The notes below the pieces were generated by a model. The model saw nothing but the letters and a program-made list of their open reading frames with translations, had not been told where the DNA came from and did no database searches. A stretch of 5,226 bases of DNA from Chlorobiota bacterium (GTDB taxonomy: Bacteria; Bacteroidota; Bacteroidia; Bacteroidales; JAADGE01). Below are positions 1 through 5,226 of the stretch, in pieces; position 1 is the stretch's first letter; every line of letters begins with the position of its first letter. A program made the position numbers and the translations under genes. The stretch spans positions 1-5,226 of the forward strand of contig JAADEE010000012.1 of the NCBI GenBank assembly GCA_013153575.1. The letters run 5' to 3'.

Positions 1-2390
1 TTTCATTAGTTAATCTTGAAGTTTTTGGAAAACTTCCCGGGTTTGCAGAACTTGAAAATCCAAAAACAAATTTAGCAACAGAAATTTATTCATCCGACCA
101 GCGCTTATTAGGTAAATTTTTTAAAGAAAACAGAACAATTGTTGATTTTAAAGAAGTTTCTCCAAATGTTTTAAATGCATTAGTTGCAACTGAAGATGTT
201 AGGTTTTATAGTCATTCCGGCATTGATGCCAGAGCATTATTGCGTGTTTTAAAAGGTGTCTTAACTTTAAATCCTGACGGAGGAGGAAGTACAATTACTC
301 AACAACTTGCAAAAAACATGTACAATATGCGTAGGGATTCTTCTGCATATAAAACAGGTTTTTCAGGACTAACAAATAAAGTGCTTATAAAATTAAAAGA
401 ATGGGTTACTGCAGTTGGTCTTGAAAAAAGATATACAAAACAAGAAATTATCGTAATGTATTTAAATACTGTTGATTTTGGAAGTAATGCGTTTGGTATT
501 AAATCCGCAGCAAGAACTTTTTTTAATACAACTCCGGACTCTTTAAAACTTGAAGAAGCTGCTGTTCTTATCGGACTGTTAAGGGCTCCAACAGCATACA
601 GCCCAAGGTTGCACCCAAAAAGATCAAAACAAGGAAGAAATACTGTTTTAGACCAAGTTCAAAAATATCAAGATAAATTACATGATTTACATGGTTACGT
701 TCCTAAACCAAAAGAGTATTACGATTCTCTTAAAGCTCTACCAATTAAATTAGATTTTAGCATGCAATCACACAAAAAAGGAATTGCTAAACACTTTAGA
801 GAATACATACGTTCATTAGTTTATAAGAAAAAACCAATAGCACCTAAAAAACCAATTAAAAAGAAAGGTTTAAGTTGGAGAGATCCTGAATACAAAAAAT
901 ATAAACGTGATAAAGCAAGATATGAAATAAAATATAATAAATTTCTTGAAGATTCTACGGAATGGGCTGACAATCAACTTTATGGTTGGTGCAATAAAAA
1001 TAGCAAACCCGACGGAACTAATTATAACCTTTACAGAGATGGTTTAAAAATTTATACAACAATAAACTATGAAATGCAAACTTATGCAGAAGCTGCTGTA
1101 AAAGAACACCTTGCAGGATACCTTCAACCTCTTTTCTACAAAAGACATAAAGGACGAAAAAAAGCACCATTTTCATGGAAATTAACAAACAAGCAAATAG
1201 ATGCTATTCTTGAAACATCTAAAAAAAGAACAGATAGATACAGACATTTAAAGTATGATTTGAAATTAGATGATGATTCCATTGATGCAATATTTAATAC
1301 TCCTGTTAAAATGAAAGTTTTCTCTTGGAAAGGAACAATTGATACTACACTAACACCTATGGATTCTATTAGGTATTATAAATATTTCCTTCATGCAGGA
1401 CTTATGTCTATGGAACCACAAACAGGATACGTTAGAGCTTATGTCGGAGATATTAATTATGATTATTTTAGATATGATAACGTTTCAGTAGCAAAACGAC
1501 AAGTTGGTTCAACCTTTAAACCATTTGTATATTCAATTGCAATGGAAGATAAAATGTCACCTTGCTACTTAGTTCCGAATGTTCCTGTAACAATTGAACT
1601 TCCGAAAGGGCAAGATCCTCCAACTTACACGCCACAATTTTCAAAAAACAAAGAACTTGATGGTAAAATGATTTCTCTGAAATTAGGTTTAGCAAATTCA
1701 TTAAATCAAATTTCTGCATGGATTATGAAAAAATACGGACCTGTAAAGATTAGAGATATCGCATATAAAACAGGTATTAAAACCCGAATTGAAGCTGTTC
1801 CTTCATTATGTGTTGGTGCTGCTGACTTGCACTTATCTGAAATGGTTGCGGCATACGATACATATGCAAATTCAGGAATACATACAGAACCCATCTTTGT
1901 AACAAGAATTGAAGATAAAAACGGAAATGTAATAGCACGATTTAAAGCAAAAAGTAGAGAGGCATTAAACCCAAATACTGCCTACCGCATGATTGACCTT
2001 ATGAAAGGTGTTGTAGATATGGGAACAAGTACAAGATTAAGGTATAAATATGGTTTTAAAAATGAAATTGCCGGAAAAACAGGAACCACAAATGATAACT
2101 CAGATGGTTGGTTTATAGGATATGTTCCAAACTTAGTTACAGGAGTTTGGGTTGGTGGAGAAGAAAGAAGTATTCGTTTTTTAAGTACTGCTGACGGACA
2201 AGGAGCAAATATGGCACTTCCTATTTGGGCACTATACATGTTAAAAGTTTACGAAAATGAAAAACTTGGAATATCTAAAGAACCATTTAAAAAACCACCT
2301 TTGTATGATGGTGTAGAACTTGATTGTGAAAAATATCAACAAGAAGGAGATAGCGAAGAAGATTTTGAAGACGAAGATTTATCATTATAA
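1..2390 (+). CDS. Class A penicillin-binding protein (PBP1A-type), 5' partial
   Basis: This is a bifunctional peptidoglycan synthase: a GT51 domain polymerises lipid II into glycan strands and a penicillin-binding domain cross-links the peptides, on the periplasmic side of the inner membrane. Codons begin at base 3 and 795 residues are visible (numbered here from base 3). The frame is open to base 1, so the TTG at 240 is not the start; it lies inside the GT51 domain. GT51 motifs seen are ATEDVRFYSHSG (catalytic Glu64, bases 192-194), GGGSTITQQLAKN (Ser at 288-290), KLKEW (Glu133), YLNTVDFGSNAFGI and LLRAPTAYSP. Transpeptidase motifs are STFK (nucleophile Ser503, bases 1509-1511), SLN (566-568) and KTGT (from 692), so both activities look intact. 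The missing part is probably a short cytoplasmic tail and the membrane anchor, a few tens of residues, judging by family length. Oddities are a lysine-rich linker insert (825-986) and an acidic C-terminal tail. It could equally be named ponA or mrcA; I leave the symbol blank. Confidence 0.96.
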   Translation, partial: SLVNLEVFGKLPGFAELENPKTNLATEIYSSDQRLLGKFFKENRTIVDFKEVSPNVLNALVATEDVRFYSHSGIDARALLRVLKGVLTLNPDGGGSTITQQLAKNMYNMRRDSSAYKTGFSGLTNKVLIKLKEWVTAVGLEKRYTKQEIIVMYLNTVDFGSNAFGIKSAARTFFNTTPDSLKLEEAAVLIGLLRAPTAYSPRLHPKRSKQGRNTVLDQVQKYQDKLHDLHGYVPKPKEYYDSLKALPIKLDFSMQSHKKGIAKHFREYIRSLVYKKKPIAPKKPIKKKGLSWRDPEYKKYKRDKARYEIKYNKFLEDSTEWADNQLYGWCNKNSKPDGTNYNLYRDGLKIYTTINYEMQTYAEAAVKEHLAGYLQPLFYKRHKGRKKAPFSWKLTNKQIDAILETSKKRTDRYRHLKYDLKLDDDSIDAIFNTPVKMKVFSWKGTIDTTLTPMDSIRYYKYFLHAGLMSMEPQTGYVRAYVGDINYDYFRYDNVSVAKRQVGSTFKPFVYSIAMEDKMSPCYLVPNVPVTIELPKGQDPPTYTPQFSKNKELDGKMISLKLGLANSLNQISAWIMKKYGPVKIRDIAYKTGIKTRIEAVPSLCVGAADLHLSEMVAAYDTYANSGIHTEPIFVTRIEDKNGNVIARFKAKSREALNPNTAYRMIDLMKGVVDMGTSTRLRYKYGFKNEIAGKTGTTNDNSDGWFIGYVPNLVTGVWVGGEERSIRFLSTADGQGANMALPIWALYMLKVYENEKLGISKEPFKKPPLYDGVELDCEKYQQEGDSEEDFEDEDLSL

Positions 2391-2402
2391 AAAACTATAA
2401 AA

Positions 2403-3092
2403 ATGAATAAAATTGTTAAAAATGCATCAGAAGCAATTATTGGAATTAAAGATGGAATGACTTTAATGTTTGGAGGTTTTGGTCTTTGTGGAATTCCGGA
2501 AAATGTAATTAGAGAACTTGCAAAAATTAAAGTCAAAAATCTAACTTGTATTTCAAACAATGCCGGAGTTGATGATTTTGGTTTAGGAATTTTATTAAGA
2601 GATAAACAAATAAAAAAAATGATTGCTTCTTATGTTGGTGAAAACAAAGAATTTGAAAGGCAATTTTTAAGTGGTGAATTAGAAGTTGATTTAGTTCCTC
2701 AAGGAACTTTAGCAGAAAGAATTAGAGCTGGTGGTGCAGGAATACCTGCGTTTTATGTTCCTGCAGGTTACGGAACAGAAGTTGGAGAAGGAAAAGAAGC
2801 AAGAGAATTTAACGGTAAAATGCACCTTTTAGAATATGGTTTAACAGCCGATTTTGCAATTGTAAAAGCAAAATATGGTGATGCAATGGGTAACCTAATA
2901 TACAACAACACAGCAAACAATTACAACAACATGATGGCAATGGCAGGTAAAATAACTATTGCCGAAGTTGAAGAAATTGTTCCTGTTGGAGAATTAAACC
3001 CAAATCAAATTCATACACCCGGAATTTTTGTTCAAAGAATTTTTCAAGGTGTTGATTACGAAAAACGTATTGAATTTGAAACAACAATGTAG
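2403..3092 (+). CDS. scoA: 3-oxoacid (succinyl-CoA:acetoacetate) CoA-transferase subunit A
   Basis: This is the alpha subunit of a family I CoA-transferase, a cytoplasmic enzyme that moves CoA between succinyl-CoA and a 3-oxoacid such as acetoacetate, feeding ketone-body or acyl-CoA metabolism. At 229 residues it has the usual subunit A length. Residues 17-32 ([16 protein letters not shown]) fit the CoA-transferase signature 1 pattern. The [12 protein letters not shown] segment, [19 protein letters not shown] and the C-terminal YEKRIE resemble the N-terminal half of mitochondrial SCOT, which favours this activity over the AtoD-type or glutaconate enzymes; the exact substrate pair is inferred. 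The region that usually reads TARNFNP is TANNYNN here (residues 170-176). The ATG at 2403 is chosen because it follows the PBP stop by 12 bases and gives a family-like N-terminus. No Shine-Dalgarno is present; the leader is A-rich. It probably forms an operon with the next gene. Confidence 0.93.
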   Translation: MNKIVKNASEAIIGIKDGMTLMFGGFGLCGIPENVIRELAKIKVKNLTCISNNAGVDDFGLGILLRDKQIKKMIASYVGENKEFERQFLSGELEVDLVPQGTLAERIRAGGAGIPAFYVPAGYGTEVGEGKEAREFNGKMHLLEYGLTADFAIVKAKYGDAMGNLIYNNTANNYNNMMAMAGKITIAEVEEIVPVGELNPNQIHTPGIFVQRIFQGVDYEKRIEFETTM

Positions 3093-3130
3093 TTCCTTTT
3101 CTTTTTATTTCACTAAAAAACAACAAAATC

Positions 3131-3787
3131 ATGGCATTAGATAAAAACGGCATAGCTAAAAGAATAGCACAAGAACTTAAAGATGGTTACTATGTAAACC
3201 TTGGAATTGGCATACCAACATTAATAGCAAATTATATTCCTGAAGGAATGGATGTTATTTTGCAATCAGAAAATGGACTTTTAGGAATTGGACCATTCCC
3301 TGAAAAAGGCAAAGCAGACCCAGACCTTATTAATGCAGGAAAACAAACTGTTACAGCAATACCCGGTGCATCTTTCTTTGATTCGGCAACAAGTTTTGCA
3401 ATGATAAGAGGCGGACATATTGATTTAACTGTTCTTGGAGCTTTTGAAGTTTCAGAAACCGGAGATATTGCAAGTTGGAAAATTCCGGGCAAATTAGTAA
3501 AAGGAATGGGAGGAGCCATGGATTTAGTTGCTTCTGCAAAAAACATTATTGTTGCAACAACCCATACCGACAGAAAAGGAAATTCAAAACTAAAAAAATC
3601 TTGCACATTACCATTAACCGGTCTTGCATGTGTAAAAAAAATTGTAACGGATTTAGCAGTTGTTGAAGTTACAGACAAAGGTTTTAAATTATTAGAACGA
3701 GCTCCGGGAGTTAGCATTGAAGAAATTAAAAATGCAACAGAAGGTACATTAATTATTGAAGGTGAAATCCCAGAAATGAAATTATAA
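3131..3787 (+). CDS. scoB: 3-oxoacid (succinyl-CoA:acetoacetate) CoA-transferase subunit B
   Basis: This is the beta subunit of the same CoA-transferase and carries the catalytic residue. At 218 residues it is typical in length. GIGIPT lies at residues 25-30, and LQSENGLLG at 44-52 matches CoA-transferase signature 2. Glu47 (bases 3269-3271) is the expected glutamate that forms the enzyme-CoA thioester intermediate. Later segments (GGHIDLTVLGAFEVSETGDIASWKIPG in pieces, the GMGGAMDL turn, ERAPGVS near the end) are all normal for the family. It follows subunit A by 38 bases; that spacer is pyrimidine-rich (about 3093-3112) then A-rich before the ATG, with no Shine-Dalgarno and no convincing promoter, so co-transcription is expected. 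The pair corresponds to the two halves of the fused eukaryotic enzyme. No truncation or missing motif is seen. The substrate assignment is inferred from the family. Confidence 0.94.
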   Translation: MALDKNGIAKRIAQELKDGYYVNLGIGIPTLIANYIPEGMDVILQSENGLLGIGPFPEKGKADPDLINAGKQTVTAIPGASFFDSATSFAMIRGGHIDLTVLGAFEVSETGDIASWKIPGKLVKGMGGAMDLVASAKNIIVATTHTDRKGNSKLKKSCTLPLTGLACVKKIVTDLAVVEVTDKGFKLLERAPGVSIEEIKNATEGTLIIEGEIPEMKL

Positions 3788-3793
3788 TTATAA

Positions 3794-3836
3794 ATGCAAA
3801 GCTGTAGTTATATAAAATACAGCTTTTGCATCTTTT
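3794..3836. terminator. Hairpin between convergent genes, probable bidirectional terminator
   Basis: The arm ATGCAAAGCTGTA (3794-3806) pairs with TACAGCTTTTGCAT (3818-3831), giving a 13-pair stem with one bulged T and an 11-base AT-rich loop. On the + strand a short T run follows (3833-3836), suiting termination of the CoA-transferase transcript. On the - strand the sequence after the stem is AT-rich but has no clean U tract, so termination of elbB there is less certain. It lies 7 bases after the scoB stop and 4 bases before the elbB stop. Confidence 0.7.
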
Positions 3837-3839
3837 AAA

Positions 3840-4487
3840 TTACATCAAATCAAAAACGGCTTTAGTTACATTAATTGCACCTTCTGCAATATCTGCAATT
3901 GTAGCATCAAGCATATAACATGGTGTTGTTGCAACTTTAAATCCATAATCTATTGTAACTTCTCCATGTGTAGTATCAATGTGCTCTCCACCCATTTTAT
4001 TAATAGCATCTGCAGTTTCCTTATCTTGCCCAATTGTTACTTGCACTCCTTCTAAAACTTTTGCAACAATTGCAGGAGAAATACATAATGCTCCAATTGG
4101 TTTTCTTTCTTTTACTGCATCTAAAATAACTCTTTCAACATCTGGTATAACAGAACAATTTTCGCCTTCAAATGCAAATGACGAAAGGTTTTTTGCAACA
4201 CCAAAGCCACCCGGAAACATAATCGCATCAAATTGAGAAACATTTAATTCTGATAAAGGTTTAATATTGCCACGAGCAATTCTTGCAGACTCAATAAGAA
4301 CATTTCTTGTTTCATTCATTTCTTCTCCTGTTATATGATTTATAACATGATGCTGATTAATATCCGGAGCAAAAACTTGATATTCACCACCATGTTTAAC
4401 AACAGCATACATAGTCATTGTTGCTTCATGTATTTCTGCACCATCATAAACCCCACATCCAGAAAGTATAATTGCTATTTTTTTCAT
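3840..4487 (-). CDS. elbB: ElbB, DJ-1/PfpI-superfamily glyoxalase-like protein
   Basis: The 215-residue product closely follows E. coli ElbB (YhbL, about 217 residues) along its whole length. The N-terminus MKKIAIILSGCGVYDGAEIHEA, quoted in part, is followed by FAPD (39-42), VINHITGEEMNETRNVLIE within 48-66, ARGNIKPL (71-78), MFPGGFGVAKNLSSFA (90-105), GALCISPA (132-139) and TTPCYML near the C-terminus. Cys135 (bases 4083-4085) is the nucleophile-elbow cysteine of the superfamily, and Glu18 lies where DJ-1-type enzymes carry their conserved acid. E. coli ElbB has been linked to isoprenoid synthesis and has weak glyoxalase activity; the physiological role is unclear. It is a soluble cytoplasmic protein with no signal peptide. 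The ATG at 4487 gives the family start exactly; the mRNA leader is A-rich without Shine-Dalgarno. The gene appears to be monocistronic, with its own promoter (4518-4549) and a shared hairpin after it. Confidence 0.95.
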   Translation of the reverse strand: MKKIAIILSGCGVYDGAEIHEATMTMYAVVKHGGEYQVFAPDINQHHVINHITGEEMNETRNVLIESARIARGNIKPLSELNVSQFDAIMFPGGFGVAKNLSSFAFEGENCSVIPDVERVILDAVKERKPIGALCISPAIVAKVLEGVQVTIGQDKETADAINKMGGEHIDTTHGEVTIDYGFKVATTPCYMLDATIADIAEGAINVTKAVFDLM

Positions 4488-4517
4488 TTTGTTAATTTTA
4501 TCTTTTAATAATTATGT

Positions 4518-4549
4518 CAAAAATAATAAAGTTTCATATTAAAGTCAAA
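4518..4549 (-). promoter_or_regulatory. Bacteroidota-type promoter for elbB
   Basis: Read on the - strand, TTTG (4549-4546) is followed after 20 bases by TATTTTTG (4525-4518). This matches the Bacteroidota primary sigma factor consensus TTTG / TAnnTTTG in both boxes, with spacing inside the usual range. Transcription would start a few bases downstream, near 4511-4513, leaving an untranslated leader of about 25 bases before the elbB ATG. AT-rich DNA makes chance matches possible, but position and spacing are both right. Confidence 0.6.
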
Positions 4550-4552
4550 TTA

Positions 4553-4570
4553 ATGAAAAAACATTTTCAT
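4553..4570. repeat. Inverted repeat between divergent promoters, possible operator
   Basis: ATGAAAA (4553-4559) and TTTTCAT (4564-4570) form a perfect 7-base inverted repeat around a 4-base centre. TTTTCAT occurs again at 4581-4587. The palindrome lies just upstream of the elbB -33 box and between the two promoters, where a regulator could act on either gene. In DNA this AT-rich it may be chance; no regulator gene is in the window. Confidence 0.3.
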
Positions 4571-4586
4571 AAAACAAATCTTTTCA

Positions 4587-4622
4587 TTTAGTTTTTTTAT
4601 AACAAGTTTTTTGTTAATTTTG
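4587..4622 (+). promoter_or_regulatory. Probable promoter for the lipoprotein gene
   Basis: TAATTTTG (4615-4622) is an exact TAnnTTTG -7 box. The -33 region is weak: the nearest candidate is TTTAG (4587-4591), about 23 bases upstream, instead of TTTG. Initiation would fall near 4629, giving a leader of roughly 40 bases before the ATG at 4671. The leader is A-rich without Shine-Dalgarno, as for other genes here. Confidence 0.45.
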
Positions 4623-4670
4623 ATATTCAAAAATTTAAGTTAATTATTTTATAAACTAAAAAAATATCCC

Positions 4671-5226
4671 ATGAATACATTAATTAAGTTTTTCAAATAT
4701 TTACCGCTTTTTGCTGTTTTGTTATGGATTTCTGCTTGTGAAGAAAATAACGAAAACAGTAAATCTTCAGACACAGACACTATTGTTAATGAAGAAAATG
4801 TTACACAAGAAGAAAATCTTATTACATATTTAATTCCTTCTCCTAAAGATATGTTTGCTTTTATAAGAGATGGAAAACTTCAGTTTTCAGATGCTGTTTT
4901 AAACAAAAAAGAAAATGCAGACAAATACATTGACACAAAAAGTTTAGAAATTGGTTTTGGTATTTATTCTGCCGATTTAGCATATACTGCAGCATTTAAC
5001 CAAACTGGTACAGCAAGTGAATATTTAAAAATAGTTGAAGATCTTAGTGATAAAATCGGTTTAGGATCTGTTTTTACAGAATCTTTAATTGAAAGATTTA
5101 AAAATATTGAAAATAAAGATTCTTTGCTTAAAGTTACAAATGATACTTATTATGATATTGTAAAAAATCTAGAAGAAAATGATAGAAGTTCATCTCTTGC
5201 ATTAATTTCTGTTGGAGGGTGGATTG
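4671..5226 (+). CDS. Lipoprotein of unknown function, 3' partial
   Basis: The frame is open from the ATG at 4671 to the window edge, and 185 residues are visible. The N-terminus has a lipoprotein signal peptide: Lys6 and Lys9, a hydrophobic stretch (about 10-20) and a lipobox ISAC ending at Cys23, the predicted lipidated residue. Residues 24-49 form a low-complexity linker rich in Glu, Asp, Asn and Ser with nine acidic residues and a single Lys. Acid just after the cysteine (CEENNE) is compatible with the lipoprotein export signals that send some Bacteroidota lipoproteins to the cell surface, but that is inference. From about residue 50 (YLIPSPKDMF) a globular domain begins that looks mainly helical, with no catalytic motif I recognise. 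I have an impression of similar hypothetical lipoproteins in other Bacteroidota but cannot name a family or function. It is transcribed divergently from elbB. Confidence 0.85.
   Translation, partial: MNTLIKFFKYLPLFAVLLWISACEENNENSKSSDTDTIVNEENVTQEENLITYLIPSPKDMFAFIRDGKLQFSDAVLNKKENADKYIDTKSLEIGFGIYSADLAYTAAFNQTGTASEYLKIVEDLSDKIGLGSVFTESLIERFKNIENKDSLLKVTNDTYYDIVKNLEENDRSSSLALISVGGWI

Noticed and set aside
240..242. TTG at 240 as the start of the PBP1A gene
   Set aside because: The same frame is open back to base 1 and encodes the first GT51 motif with its catalytic Glu (192-194), so the true start is off the left edge.
1516..2560. Several 60-85 codon - strand open frames opposite the PBP1A gene and the start of scoA
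   Set aside because: All overlap strongly supported genes, and their translations show no family motif; they are expected by chance from AT-rich coding DNA.
3093..3130. Pyrimidine-rich spacer between scoA and scoB as a terminator or new promoter
   Set aside because: There is a T-rich run but no stem before it and no TAnnTTTG box, and the two subunits must be made together.
3232..3717. 161-codon open frame on the - strand opposite scoB
   Set aside because: It lies wholly within a well-matched CoA-transferase gene, has no recognisable protein features and no promoter; it is an antisense shadow.
4488..4670. Small RNA or extra small gene in the divergent intergenic region
   Set aside because: The region is explained by two outward promoters and leaders; I see no stable GC-containing fold and no open frame with coding character.
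1..5226. Mobile element, CRISPR array, tRNA/rRNA or defence system
   Set aside because: No transposase or integrase motifs, spaced direct repeats, tRNA folds or defence-gene domains were found on either strand; all long frames are accounted for.

Overview
The window looks like chromosomal DNA from an AT-rich member of the Bacteroidota. The evidence is a class A penicillin-binding protein of Bacteroidota type, a lack of Shine-Dalgarno sequences (starts follow A-rich leaders), two matches to the Bacteroidota promoter consensus (TTTG / TAnnTTTG) in the one divergent intergenic region, and a lipoprotein with an acidic stretch just after its lipidated cysteine. I cannot name a genus.

Layout. Bases 1-2390 (+) hold most of a bifunctional PBP1A-type peptidoglycan synthase; its N-terminus lies off the left edge and the reading frame is open to base 1. 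Twelve bases on, 2403-3092 (+) and 3131-3787 (+) encode the two subunits of a succinyl-CoA:3-ketoacid-type CoA-transferase. A hairpin at 3794-3831 sits in the 52-base gap before the convergent gene elbB (3840-4487, -), a DJ-1/PfpI-superfamily protein. The gap 4488-4670 is a divergent promoter region. From 4671 (+) a lipoprotein gene of unknown function runs off the right edge.

How the genes relate. The two CoA-transferase subunits form one enzyme and should be co-transcribed. The PBP1A gene is close enough to share that transcript, but I see no functional link between cell-wall synthesis and ketoacid-CoA metabolism. elbB and the lipoprotein gene are transcribed away from each other from facing promoters.

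This is mostly an ordinary core-genome segment. I found no mobile element, CRISPR array, RNA gene or new multi-gene system. The points most worth a second look are the uncharacterised lipoprotein, an asparagine-rich replacement of a conserved motif in CoA-transferase subunit A, a lysine-rich insert in the PBP1A linker, and the compact divergent promoter region with an inverted repeat between the promoters.
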